Source of the DNA: Marinobacter mangrovi
GTDB lineage: Bacteria; Pseudomonadota; Gammaproteobacteria; Pseudomonadales; Oleiphilaceae
Length of the DNA stretch: 64,000 nucleotides
Assembly (NCBI RefSeq): GCF_016798325.1
Contig: NZ_JAERVO010000001.1
Coordinates: 1,116,001-1,180,000 of the forward strand
Direction: 5' to 3'
A model generated the notes under the pieces. That model saw only the letters and a program-made list of their open reading frames with translations. It made no database searches and was not told the origin of the DNA. A program made the translations under genes and the position numbers. Positions 35,774 through 44,457 of the stretch are shown piece after piece; position 1 is the stretch's first letter; every line of letters starts with the position of its first letter.

Positions 35774-36023
35774 TGGTATGGTATCCGATACTGCCGCGCA
35801 TCAGCGGCGGGCTTTGCATGGGGATGGCCAGGGGTGGCAGGTCGAAGTATTCGGGAATCATGTCCATGGCCCGGGCCATGACCTCGTGGCTTCCCGCCTC
35901 GGCCAATGCCCGGTCCACCAACTGCAGCGCCTTGCGGCAGTTTTCCGACGTAATCTCCACGCCGCAGCCCCGCAGGTAGGCAATCAATCGATCCAGGGCT
36001 TGCTGACAGACCGCTCGTTTCAT
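35766..36023 (-). CDS. Small protein between opgG and opgH, unknown function
   Basis: An 85-residue soluble protein that I do not recognise. It is supported by a strong ribosome site (GGAGG seven bases before ATG) and by tight packing: 21 bases after opgG and overlapping opgH by eight bases. The first 60 residues look helical (QALDRLIAYLRGCGVEI, CRKALQLVDRALAEAG) with two Cys; the tail is Pro-rich (LPPLAIPMQSPPLMRG). No signal peptide, so it is presumably cytoplasmic and may modulate OpgH. That role is inference from position only. Confidence 0.8.
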   Translation of the reverse strand: MKRAVCQQALDRLIAYLRGCGVEITSENCRKALQLVDRALAEAGSHEVMARAMDMIPEYFDLPPLAIPMQSPPLMRGSIGYHTNV

Positions 36024-36044
36024 CGCTTGTCCTCCCTGTTGGCC

Positions 36045-37589
36045 TTATTCCTTCGGCGCCCGCAGATCCGAGCCGACCGGCAACTGGTAGGTCCAGGTCT
36101 CGGTGAGCGGCTTGCCCTCGAGGCTCAGGAATCCACGCAGGGTCATATCCGCATCCGGATCAGGCCGCACCAGCATGGACAGCCGCCAGGCGTCGGTGGG
36201 TTCGTTGTACTCGACGAAATGCTCGACCACCTTGACGTGGTCGCCGCCGGATACTTGGCTGACCACCGGCGCATCAGGCTTCAGGCCATCAAGCTCGCCG
36301 CCCTTGAAATCCACGATCAGTCGATAGGCCCCTTCGACATTGCCGCCACCAATCCGGTTGCCCTCGCCGACAAACGTCTGCGTAGCGTGGGCCGTGGGCT
36401 GCTTGGCAATGGACGGGTCGCCAAAGCTGAGGGTGTATTGCAGGGTTCGCTCATCGCCGGCCTTGACCTGGCCATCCGGCTGCCAGAAGGTGACGATGTT
36501 GTCGTTCACCTCGGAGCGGGTCGGAATCTCCACCAGGACCACGTGCCCCTTTCCCCAGTCGCCCTTGGTCTCCACCCAGGCACTGGGTCGCTTGTCGTAG
36601 CGGGCTTCCAGATCTTCGAACTGATCGAACCGCGTATCCCGCTGCATCAAACCAAAGCCTTTGAGATCTTCCGCCTGGAGGTAGCTCATTCGCAACTTGC
36701 GCGGATTCAGCAGCGGGCGCCACAGCCACTCGCCAGTGCCGCCGTCGTGGATCAGGAGGCCATCGGAATCGTGGACCTGTGGCCGCCACTCGCCCACCGG
36801 ACGTACGGTATTCTTGCCGTAATAGAACATGGAGGTCAGCGGGGCGAGTCCGAGCAGCTCAACCTTGTCCCGGAAAAACAGCCGGGCGGTCACATCGACC
36901 TGCGTGCTGGCTCCGGGATGAATATCAAAGCGGTAGGCGCCGGTCAGGCTGGGGCCGTCCAGCAGCGCGTAAACGCGCATGGTGTCGCTGCCTCCGGCGG
37001 GCCGTTCGAGCCAGAATTCCACAAAGCTGGGCACCTCTTCACCGGAGGGCAGCCCGGTATTGATGGCGATCCCCCGAGCCGATAACCCGAACCGGTTGTC
37101 GCGCCCCAGCCCACGGAAATAACTGGCGCCACCAAAGACCATGAACTGCTCCTGGTCGGTTTCCTTGTGCATCGGGAACGTCAGGCGGAAACCGGCATAG
37201 CCCAGATCAGCGGGAACGCGCTTGGCAAACGCGTCGTTCGGATAGGTGAAGTTGGCCTTGTCGAAGTTGATGGGCTCGACGCCCTCGCTGTCCACCTCAT
37301 GCAGTGTGACGGCGTGAGAATAGTAGCTGCCCGGCGGGAACATGCGCACCTGGAAGCGGGAGCGGCCTTCCCGCCAGAGACTGGCCTCGGGCTTGAAGCG
37401 AACCGCCTGGTAATCGCTGTAGCTCAGATCCCGCAGGAACTGGGGGGCCGATGCAGGGGCCTCATAGGGCTTTCCGGCACGTGCTTTCGCCATCTGTTCC
37501 ACATCTTCAAGCCCGAAGGCACTGGCCACGTTGGCGGCCAGGAGCATCGCTGGGCCGAGCAGGAACATAAGCAATCGGGCTGAAAGCAT
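36045..37589 (-). CDS. opgG: Glucan biosynthesis protein G (OpgG)
   Basis: A 514-residue periplasmic protein required for osmoregulated glucan synthesis. A Sec signal peptide (LLMFLLGPAMLLAANVASAF) precedes the MdoG domain: LSYSDYQAVRFKPEASLWRE, DLGYAGFRLTFPMH, ASYFRGLGRDNRFGLSARGIAI, HDSDGLLIHDGGTGEWLWRP, and QRDTRFDQFEDLEARYDKRPS. The C-terminal Ig-like domain ends TETWTYQLPVG. ATG 37589 is chosen over a TTG six bases earlier. It leads the leftward run opgG-small gene-opgH-opgD. Expression is expected to rise at low osmolarity, but no specific site was found. Confidence 0.95.
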   Translation of the reverse strand: MLSARLLMFLLGPAMLLAANVASAFGLEDVEQMAKARAGKPYEAPASAPQFLRDLSYSDYQAVRFKPEASLWREGRSRFQVRMFPPGSYYSHAVTLHEVDSEGVEPINFDKANFTYPNDAFAKRVPADLGYAGFRLTFPMHKETDQEQFMVFGGASYFRGLGRDNRFGLSARGIAINTGLPSGEEVPSFVEFWLERPAGGSDTMRVYALLDGPSLTGAYRFDIHPGASTQVDVTARLFFRDKVELLGLAPLTSMFYYGKNTVRPVGEWRPQVHDSDGLLIHDGGTGEWLWRPLLNPRKLRMSYLQAEDLKGFGLMQRDTRFDQFEDLEARYDKRPSAWVETKGDWGKGHVVLVEIPTRSEVNDNIVTFWQPDGQVKAGDERTLQYTLSFGDPSIAKQPTAHATQTFVGEGNRIGGGNVEGAYRLIVDFKGGELDGLKPDAPVVSQVSGGDHVKVVEHFVEYNEPTDAWRLSMLVRPDPDADMTLRGFLSLEGKPLTETWTYQLPVGSDLRAPKE

Positions 37590-37974
37590 GGACAATCCAT
37601 CTCCGTCGTTTCAGAGGTTCAAAGGGGTGTCAGAAGCCGAGACGCCAACTCCATGACCTGTCCGGCGCGTGACGGGCTCCTGGGCAGCTTCTGTCGAGTG
37701 ACGAAGACCGTCGCCCAGTGGGAGTCCCTGGTCGTTTCCGACGTACCAGAGTTTTTAATGTAACACTGTCAGTAGCTTATGCTTCAAGTGACATCTCTGT
37801 AAGACACGTCTCAGAACCGACACGCGCCAGCCCCGATTCATGGTCAGTATATGACCAATTCGAGCGTATCGTCAGAATATGTCGGAATGATGGGCAGACG
37901 CATAGACCGCCGGGTAACGGCCCATGGAGGCAGACAGGACAAGAACCGCGCGGCCCAAGCAGCGGTGCAATCCG
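37590..37974. other. 385-base intergenic region upstream of opgG
   Basis: No gene is seen here. It lies downstream of the leftward TpsB-like gene and upstream of opgG, so it should hold the opg promoter. A possible minus-strand sigma-70 site is TTGAAG (37787-37782), 18-base spacer, TTACAT (37763-37758), which is weak. No clear terminator was found for the TpsB-like gene. Confidence 0.4.
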
Positions 37975-39699
37975 CTACAGGCCCATGGAAAGCGAGAGAG
38001 AAACGTCCGGCATATCAGGCTTGGTGGTCGCCAGACTGGACGCACCGAGCATCCGGCCCACACTCAAACCCGCCTGGAAGCCACGCCCCTGCATGCTGAG
38101 CGAGATCTCGGCGGCGCTGGCAGAACCATATCGGTCGGCCTGCTCTGCCGTGTACGGCACCCAGCCCTGCAAGACCGAGAAGCGAAGACCCGAACGCATA
38201 TACGGCATCAGCGGCGTGTCGAAGCGCGGGCTACTGGCATCCAGGCGCAACCACCCTCCTTCGGCGGCACTCACGCTCTGGCCATTGAACCCGGAGATCA
38301 TGGAGGCTCCGGCCACCGTCATGTACTCGGAATCCGGCAGATCGTTGGGCGAGAACTGGTAATGCCCGCTGACGCCCCACTGCCAGTCAAAGAAATCGCG
38401 CGAGAGGGCTGCGGACAGCGAATATTTGCGAAACGCATCGTCCTCGTTGAAGTCCTCTTCCATGTCGTATTCCTTGCCGACCACTTCCAGGCCGCTGACG
38501 GCGGAAACCCGGGTTGTCGCCATCACGTCGTACCACAACTCATGGGAGGTACTGCCTTCCAGCGTGAACAGCGACTTCTGCCTGGAAGAGTCTTCCACCC
38601 ACTCCCCGTCCTCGTAATAAGACGCGTCCTGCGCCGACAGGCTCATGATGCTGTCAAACTGCACGCCGTATAGAGAGAACAGCGAGCGGCGTCCACTGAC
38701 GTAGACATTGCGGCCTTCGCCGCTGGCATCGTATTTTCCGTCGTCACCCTGCACGGTACTGCGGTAGGAAAAATTATCCACATCAAAGCTGAGGCGACTC
38801 CCGCCCAGCGGAAAGGCATAGTGGAAAGAGAACGCTTCCGCCTCGTTCTCGATACGCTGGGACACCGACTCGTTGAAGTTGAGTCTGAGCGCATGGTTAT
38901 CGCGAATGAGGTTGTCCGCTTCGAGGCCGATCTGACCGCTGCGCTGGTCCCGGGTAGATGCGGAATTCCCCGCCACCTGAAGGTGTGAGCCCAGCCAATG
39001 ACGATGGACGTGCTGGAAGCGCACCGTCGGCGCTTTGGAGGCCTTCGATGTCGGCTCTGCGCCTTCCACCGGAGCCACGTTGGCCAGGCCGGAAGGACGA
39101 CTCCAGCGCCCGAACGTGTACGACGGCAGCGTATCGGTTGCAACCAGCGCCGTGCCGCGCGGCGACGAAAAACGAGCGGCATGGGTCTGGGTCTGGACGG
39201 ACGCCCGACGCGTCTCACCCATCGCGGCATTGCGAAAGCGCAGCGTCAGGACATGATTCACAATGGGGCGTTCCGGCAGCCAGGCCACCGTGTCCTGCTC
39301 ACCCTCCTGCTCCAGCACATGGTTGATGCGATTGGCAAGTCCATTGAGGCGATCCGGATCCAGGCACTGGCGTGTCTCCGGCTGCACCAGCGCGTGAACG
39401 CGGGTGACGACCCGGCTGGACAACAGCCTCAATCCGGGCAGACGAACGGAATCGATGGGAACACAACGGCCGGACGGCCAGTCGGTTTGCAGTTGGGTTC
39501 GATCAGGCTTGGTCGCCGGACGGGACCGGGAGGTCAACCAGCCGCGGCCGTCCTGCTCCGATCCATTGGCAAAAGACGCACCGAGGGCGCTGCCCAGCTC
39601 ATAGCCGGCACCCGGGTCTGGCTCGGCAAAACGCACCACGGCACCACCCTGGGTGCTGATGATGCAGCCGACAAATGCCAAAAGTGCCCAAAATCTCAC
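37975..39699 (-). CDS. TpsB/ShlB-like outer-membrane transporter (orphan)
   Basis: A 574-residue exported protein resembling two-partner secretion transporters (FhaC/ShlB). After a signal peptide and a low-complexity stretch comes one POTRA_2-like domain: a Cys-started strand (CVPIDSVRLPGLRLL), then RQCLDPDRLNGLANRINHVL and VAWLPERPIVNHVLTLRF. The rest is a barrel of alternating strands (GQIGLEADNLIRDNHALRLNF, SRLSFDVDNFSYRST, PLMPYMRSGLRFSVLQGW, GRGFQAGLSVGRML) ending in a hydrophobic strand (SLSLSMGL). The N-terminal part is weaker than in typical TpsB. Start GTG 39699 has GGGGA nine bases upstream; TTG 39705 is possible. No large TpsA exoprotein lies nearby, so the cargo is unknown. Confidence 0.7.
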   Translation of the reverse strand: MRFWALLAFVGCIISTQGGAVVRFAEPDPGAGYELGSALGASFANGSEQDGRGWLTSRSRPATKPDRTQLQTDWPSGRCVPIDSVRLPGLRLLSSRVVTRVHALVQPETRQCLDPDRLNGLANRINHVLEQEGEQDTVAWLPERPIVNHVLTLRFRNAAMGETRRASVQTQTHAARFSSPRGTALVATDTLPSYTFGRWSRPSGLANVAPVEGAEPTSKASKAPTVRFQHVHRHWLGSHLQVAGNSASTRDQRSGQIGLEADNLIRDNHALRLNFNESVSQRIENEAEAFSFHYAFPLGGSRLSFDVDNFSYRSTVQGDDGKYDASGEGRNVYVSGRRSLFSLYGVQFDSIMSLSAQDASYYEDGEWVEDSSRQKSLFTLEGSTSHELWYDVMATTRVSAVSGLEVVGKEYDMEEDFNEDDAFRKYSLSAALSRDFFDWQWGVSGHYQFSPNDLPDSEYMTVAGASMISGFNGQSVSAAEGGWLRLDASSPRFDTPLMPYMRSGLRFSVLQGWVPYTAEQADRYGSASAAEISLSMQGRGFQAGLSVGRMLGASSLATTKPDMPDVSLSLSMGL

Positions 39700-40498
39700 A
39701 AACAAGCGTCCCCATCAGGCGCACGGAGGCACCCGACTATTTCGGTCAATGGAATTGAAGAAAATCGTTGTACCGAAGACCCCAGACGGCAACACTTGGG
39801 ATGGTCCTGTTACCCACGATGAACCCATCGCGAAACAACAAGCACGGTATGCGTTGGCAGTACCGACTATAGGCAAGATGCAGGTCACATACCAGCCCTA
39901 ACTATCAAAAATTTACAAATTTAATTTTTAACGAAAAACAACAAGTTGTATCCAAGTTTGTATGTAGTTTCTGGAGATAGATTAGCGCCTTTCCACGCCT
40001 TGTCCGGCCCCGTCGAATCACCCGCAATAGCGGCCGAATACAGCCACAAGAGGCGTATTTTCAATCGCTTGGCCAGAAGGGCTCGAAACCCGTCACAATG
40101 TCACGGGCACCATTCTGAAAATCAACCCGAATCCCGCCCCAACTCGGTGCACAACGCCATGACAAAACTTGTCGCATAACCGGACAGAAAAATGTAACCG
40201 GACCATCAGGGCGTTTGATGGATCGATAACACACGACAAGTGGCCCCTGCCGGAACTTGCCTGTCACCCGGAAAGCGCCGGATACTGGGGGTTGGCGGGC
40301 GATCTTTATCCGGCCGAGGCGCCAGAATTACGTCAAAGTGACGAAGTGGTAAGCGGGCATGTCTCCATTTGTCATATCAACTTGGTTACACTTGGCAAAC
40401 TTTGTGCAAAACCTGAAATGTTCCGGAGACCTATCCCCGGACGGGCCGTCGCCCGGTCATGGACAGGTTTGAATGAACCGCTAATAAGGACGATTCAT
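39700..40498. other. ~800-base intergenic region between the TpsB-like gene and galU
   Basis: A divergent promoter region for the leftward TpsB-like gene and rightward galU. Short open frames occur but none has a ribosome site or protein-like composition. The left part (39890-39970) is AT-rich (CAAAAATTTACAAATTTAAT) and could carry promoters; the part just before galU contains a small GC hairpin (CGGGCCGTCGCCCG, 40442-40455). I see no repeat, RNA gene or gene remnant. Confidence 0.4.
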
Positions 40499-41338
40499 AT
40501 GATCAGGAAGTGCCTATTCCCCGTTGCCGGTTACGGTACCCGCTTTCTCCCGGCCACCAAGGCCATGCCCAAGGAGATTCTACCCATCGTCAACAAGCCG
40601 CTGGTGCAGTATGGCGTTGAGGAAGCAGCGGAAGCCGGCATCCATGAATTCGGTTTCGTGACCGGTCGCGGCAAGCGCGCCATCGAGGACCACTTCGACA
40701 TCAGCTATGAGCTGGAGCACCAGATTGCCGGTTCAGGCAAGGAAAACCTGCTGACGTCCATTCGTGAGCTGATCGACAACAGCTCCTTCTCCTTTACCCG
40801 TCAGAACGAAATGAAAGGCCTGGGTCACGCGATCTGGACCGGTCGTAACCTGATGGGCGACAACCCGTTCGCCGTCGTCCTGGCGGACGACTTCTGCGTG
40901 GCCGAACCGGGGGATATCAGCGTGCTGGCGCAGATGGCCGAACTCTACAAGCAGTTCCGCTGCTCGATCGTGGCCATCGAGGAAGTTCCGGAAGACGAGA
41001 CGCACAAATACGGTGTGATTGCGGGCGAGCCAATGAAGGACGGTCTGTATCGCATCACCGACATGGTCGAGAAGCCGGCTCCGGAAGACGCGCCGTCCAA
41101 CCTAGCGATCATCGGTCGCTACATTCTCACGCCGGATATCTTCGAGATCATCGAGAACACCGAACCGGGCAAGAACGGCGAAGTCCAGATCACCGACGCC
41201 CTGCTCCACCAGGCCCAGAAAGGCTGCGTGCTGGCCTATAAATTCCGCGGCCGCCGCTTTGACTGCGGTAGCGTGGATGGCTTCGTTGACGCGACCAACT
41301 ACGTCTACGAGAACATCTACAAGAACGGCAACGCATAA
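40499..41338 (+). CDS. galU: UTP-glucose-1-phosphate uridylyltransferase GalU
   Basis: A 279-residue nucleotidyltransferase that makes UDP-glucose from UTP and glucose-1-phosphate, supplying OpgH and the EPS and LPS pathways. The N-terminal nucleotide loop is CLFPVAGYGTRFLPATKAMPKE; other motifs are VNKPLVQYGVEEA, GRGKRAIEDHFD, FAVVLADDFC (metal Asp), VEKPAPEDAPSNLAIIGRYI and RRFDCGSVDGFVDA. The longer open frame upstream is not used: ATG 40499 has AAGGA eight bases before it and starts exactly at the first strand. It ends nine bases from the convergent XRE regulator gene. Confidence 0.97.
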   Translation: MIRKCLFPVAGYGTRFLPATKAMPKEILPIVNKPLVQYGVEEAAEAGIHEFGFVTGRGKRAIEDHFDISYELEHQIAGSGKENLLTSIRELIDNSSFSFTRQNEMKGLGHAIWTGRNLMGDNPFAVVLADDFCVAEPGDISVLAQMAELYKQFRCSIVAIEEVPEDETHKYGVIAGEPMKDGLYRITDMVEKPAPEDAPSNLAIIGRYILTPDIFEIIENTEPGKNGEVQITDALLHQAQKGCVLAYKFRGRRFDCGSVDGFVDATNYVYENIYKNGNA

Positions 41339-41347
41339 AGCGAGGAT

Positions 41348-41761
41348 TCAGCCGAGCAGCTGAATCACCATGCGCCGGTTCTCCGCAGTGGTATTGCGGA
41401 ACCGGCGCAGCATTTCCATCTCTTCTTCGGTCGGTTTGAGCCGTTCGATTTCCCGCTCCAGCTCTTCGAGCACCCGCCCCAGATCCGCATTGGAATCAAA
41501 CGCCAATCCTGGCAGCTCCAACTGTCCCGCATCCGGTGCATCCTCGAAATCCAGCAGGGCTTCCAGAGGCGTTTCGGTTTTCAGACAGAGGTCCATCAGT
41601 TCGTCGATATCGGGAAAGGTCCGGGTTTTCGGGTTTTCGCTTTCCCAGCCGGCGACCCGGCGCTCATCGGCGTCACACAGGCGGGCGATGTCGGCAACCG
41701 ACAGCTGCCTGGACTCCCGCAGCACCCGCAGGCGTCGATGAAAGGACGTCATATACCGCAT
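41348..41761 (-). CDS. XRE-family helix-turn-helix regulator
   Basis: A 137-residue DNA-binding protein. The HTH lies at about residues 9-45 (LRVLRESRQLSVADIARLCD, ADERRVAGWE), followed by a negatively charged linker and a C-terminal helix (VLEELEREIERL, EEEMEMLRRF). ATG 41761 overlaps the stop of the crotonase gene (TGATG), with GGGAG seven bases upstream, so they are co-translated. The target is unknown; it may regulate the adjacent crotonase or the nearby pyrimidine/pterin-like cluster. Confidence 0.88.
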   Translation of the reverse strand: MRYMTSFHRRLRVLRESRQLSVADIARLCDADERRVAGWESENPKTRTFPDIDELMDLCLKTETPLEALLDFEDAPDAGQLELPGLAFDSNADLGRVLEELEREIERLKPTEEEMEMLRRFRNTTAENRRMVIQLLG

Positions 41762-42564
41762 CACCGATCTCCCCCTTCTCCCTCATGATCCGGCCAATGC
41801 GGTGTGCGTCCCGCGTCGGCGGCCTGTATGCCTTCAATCTGTTCGGCGGTGCCCTGCAGCTCCACCATCCAGTCACGCTCGGCGGCAAAGCCGGTCTCCA
41901 GCGGACGCATCCGCGCGTGCTCGATCAGTTGCTTGGTCGCCCGCACGGCCTGCGGCCCCTGACGGAACGACCGGCGCACCCAGTCTGACGCCAACTGACT
42001 CACCTGACCGGGCTCGCTGATGGCGTCGACCAGGCCGATGGCCAGTGCCGTTTCGGCGTCTACGGTTTCGCCACACAGCAACAGCCGCTTGGCCCAGACC
42101 TCGCCCACCAGACGCGGCAACAGCTGGCTGCCGCCACCGACCGGGACCAGACCATAACGGGCCGGAACCATCGACAGGCGAACCGAGGGCTCCGCAATTC
42201 TGAAGTCACAGCATAGCGCACATTCCAGCCCGGCGTCCGCGGCATCGCCGGTCAAAGCGGCCGCCGAAACACCCGGGAAACGACGCAGGGCGTTGAACGC
42301 CAGACCAAACTCACGATTCACCCCGGCACCGGCGGCCTTGCTGCCGTCATGGAACAAGGCAAGATCCACGCCGTGCGAGAACGGCTGCTCTGGCTGGCCC
42401 TCGATGACGAGCCCCCGCACATCCTGGCGCCTGTCCAGGGCCTGCACATCCCGGTAGAACGCCTCAAGGCTGGCATCGCTCCAAAGCGCGTCAGTCGACT
42501 GCGGCAGCCGCATGCGGGCCAAACCGTCAATCAGGGTCAGGTCTGTCAGGAAGGAATCGGACAA
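41761..42564 (-). CDS. Enoyl-CoA hydratase/isomerase family protein
   Basis: A 267-residue crotonase-fold protein. The fold is shown by LVIEGQPEQPFSHGVDLALF, AALTGDAADAGLECALCCDF (CoA oxyanion-hole region), RIAEPSVRLSMVPARYGLVP, and ETALAIGLVDAIS. One usual catalytic Glu position (in the GGGxxLxLxxD region) reads DAGLECALCCD, and PARYGLVP replaces the common PExxLG segment, so hydratase activity is uncertain. It is co-transcribed with the XRE regulator downstream. The reaction is not predictable. Confidence 0.88.
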   Translation of the reverse strand: MSDSFLTDLTLIDGLARMRLPQSTDALWSDASLEAFYRDVQALDRRQDVRGLVIEGQPEQPFSHGVDLALFHDGSKAAGAGVNREFGLAFNALRRFPGVSAAALTGDAADAGLECALCCDFRIAEPSVRLSMVPARYGLVPVGGGSQLLPRLVGEVWAKRLLLCGETVDAETALAIGLVDAISEPGQVSQLASDWVRRSFRQGPQAVRATKQLIEHARMRPLETGFAAERDWMVELQGTAEQIEGIQAADAGRTPHWPDHEGEGGDR

Positions 42565-42753
42565 GGGCTGCTCCTGCCGGTACGATCAAAGTCACTCGGG
42601 CCACCATTACACCTTATGGGTTCGCTTTCACGCAATCGCGGGGCTGACCGAAAACGGTCATAAATCAATCGCTTCAATCGCTCGCCACAAGAGCTTACGA
42701 AACCCTTCCAGCACACTATACTCCCTGTATCGCAGGACAAGGAGGCGACCGTC

Positions 42754-43545
42754 ATGACTTATTCCACACTGGACTGGCAGGCCCTCACCACGGTCGAACT
42801 GAAAGAGCGTATCAACGCTTCCAGTGTCGCAGTGTTACCGGTCGCGGCCATCGAGCAACACGGTCCCCACCTGCCACTGGCCACGGACCGGATTATCGGC
42901 GAAGGTATCCTGCAAGCCGCCGTGAACGGCTTCGATGACGCCGAACTTCTGGTTCTGCCCACCTTGCCGATCGGCCTCAGCCTGGAGCACAGTGACTTCC
43001 CGGGCACCCTCTCGCTGCGCCCGGATACGGCCATCGACGTACTGGTGGACATTGGCCAGTCTGTTGCCGCCAGCGGCATTCACAGGCTGGTGATCTTCAA
43101 CAGCCACGGCGGTAACCGACAGATTATCGATTTAGCGGCCCTGCAACTGCGACAGCGCTTCGGGATGCTGGTGGTCAAGGCCAATTACTTCCGCTACCGC
43201 ATTCCTGAAACCCTGATCGAGCCGGAAGAGCTCCGCCGCGGGCTCCACGGTGGCGAACTGGAAACCGCCATGATGCTGCATCTGGCTCCGGATCAGGTCC
43301 GGCAGGATCTGATTGAGCACTTCCAGTCGCTGGAGGAAACCGGACTCGCCGGCAACCGTCATCTGGCGCCGGAGGGCGACGCCGCTTTCGCCTGGATGGG
43401 CCAGGACCTGAACCCGGTCGGTGTCGTAGGACGCGCCAGTCGGGCAACCGCGGATCAGGGGCGTCAGCTGGTGGCCCACTTTGCCGCCGCGCTGGCCGCC
43501 ACGCTTCGGGAAACCGCCCGTTTCAATCTGCGGTTGCTGCGTTAA
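42754..43545 (+). CDS. Creatininase-family amidohydrolase
   Basis: A 263-residue metal-dependent amidohydrolase of the creatininase family, which includes creatininase, archaeal FAPy deformylase ArfB and the peptidase MftE. Metal ligands are visible in AAIEQHGPHLPLATDRI (Glu, His, Asp), FNSHGGNRQ (His) and LHGGELETAMM (Glu). Other family strands are LPTLPIGLSLEHSDFPGTLS. GGAGG precedes the ATG. It is followed 75 bases later by the RibD-C-type reductase on the same strand, the same enzyme pair that archaea use in early riboflavin/F420 synthesis. The actual substrate is unknown; creatinine is unlikely in this context. Confidence 0.92.
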   Translation: MTYSTLDWQALTTVELKERINASSVAVLPVAAIEQHGPHLPLATDRIIGEGILQAAVNGFDDAELLVLPTLPIGLSLEHSDFPGTLSLRPDTAIDVLVDIGQSVAASGIHRLVIFNSHGGNRQIIDLAALQLRQRFGMLVVKANYFRYRIPETLIEPEELRRGLHGGELETAMMLHLAPDQVRQDLIEHFQSLEETGLAGNRHLAPEGDAAFAWMGQDLNPVGVVGRASRATADQGRQLVAHFAAALAATLRETARFNLRLLR

Positions 43546-43620
43546 CCGACAATCCGGCGGCAAACGCCACCGTATAATTATCCAGACCCCCAACATCCAA
43601 AGCACGGATCCAACAGACTT

Positions 43621-44457
43621 ATGGCAGGACCATTACTGCAGGCTGCAGAGGCCTGGTGCCTGATTCGGCAACTGGCGCGATCAGACAAGACCGGCCCGTT
43701 CCCCGCAGACGCTCCGGAAGGGCCCGTCATCACCACGTTCGACGATGGATCATGGGAGTTACACCGCCAACCGGCCGACGTGGAGGTCGCCGACCTGCTG
43801 GGCTCTTTGCTGCCCCTGTGCCACCCGGCAAACCGGTCGCTGGTGTATGCCCAGGTGGGCCAGAGCCTGGATGGGCGCATCGCGACCGTGACCGGCGCCT
43901 CCCACTACATCAACGGCTGCGACGGACTGGATCACCTGCACCGTTTGCGCGCCATTGCCGATATTGTGGTGGTGGGCGCCGGTACGGCGGACTCCGATAA
44001 TCCGCAGCTCACAGTGCGTCGAGTCGATGGTGATAATCCGGACCGTGCCGTGATCGATCCCCGACGGCGAGTGTCTCCCGAACAAGTGGTCTTCGACCAG
44101 GCGGCCGCCCCGACGTTTCGTCTTGTGGGCGATGCGCCCTGTCAGGCCGATGAGATTCAGGTGACCGGCGAATCCAGTTCGGTGACGCCGGCAGACATCA
44201 TTCGCTGCCTGCAAGCCCGCGGCTATCGCCGGATTTTTATTGAAGGCGGCAGTCAGACGGTGTCACGGTTCCTGCACGCCGGGTGCCTGGACCACCTGCA
44301 CCTGATCGTTGCGCCGATGATCATTGGCAGCGGCATTCCTGCATTACAGCTTCCCGAGATTGATGAACTGGACGGGGCGCTGCGGCCGGAGACGGTGCCG
44401 TTCCGCCTCGGCAGCGATTACCTGTTCGACATGCGGTTCAGGCAACCGCCCTTCTGA
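43621..44457 (+). CDS. RibD C-terminal-type reductase
   Basis: A 278-residue protein of the RibD_C/dihydrofolate-reductase-like superfamily. A unique 70-residue N-terminal extension precedes the reductase core: YAQVGQSLDGRIATVTGASH (substrate Asp), LHRLRAIADIVVVGAGTADSD (NADPH region), DNPDRAVIDPRRRV, YRRIFIEGGSQTVSRFLHA and LHLIVAPMIIGSGIPAL. It has no deaminase domain, so it is not full RibD. Related stand-alone enzymes reduce the ribosyl group of diaminopyrimidines. It follows the creatininase-family gene and overlaps the 3' end of the convergent membrane protein gene by 20 bases. Substrate unproven. Confidence 0.9.
   Translation: MAGPLLQAAEAWCLIRQLARSDKTGPFPADAPEGPVITTFDDGSWELHRQPADVEVADLLGSLLPLCHPANRSLVYAQVGQSLDGRIATVTGASHYINGCDGLDHLHRLRAIADIVVVGAGTADSDNPQLTVRRVDGDNPDRAVIDPRRRVSPEQVVFDQAAAPTFRLVGDAPCQADEIQVTGESSSVTPADIIRCLQARGYRRIFIEGGSQTVSRFLHAGCLDHLHLIVAPMIIGSGIPALQLPEIDELDGALRPETVPFRLGSDYLFDMRFRQPPF

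Noticed and set aside
34271-35881. 536-codon open frame antisense to opgH
   Set aside because: Gln/Arg/His-rich low-information sequence; opgH is the real gene.
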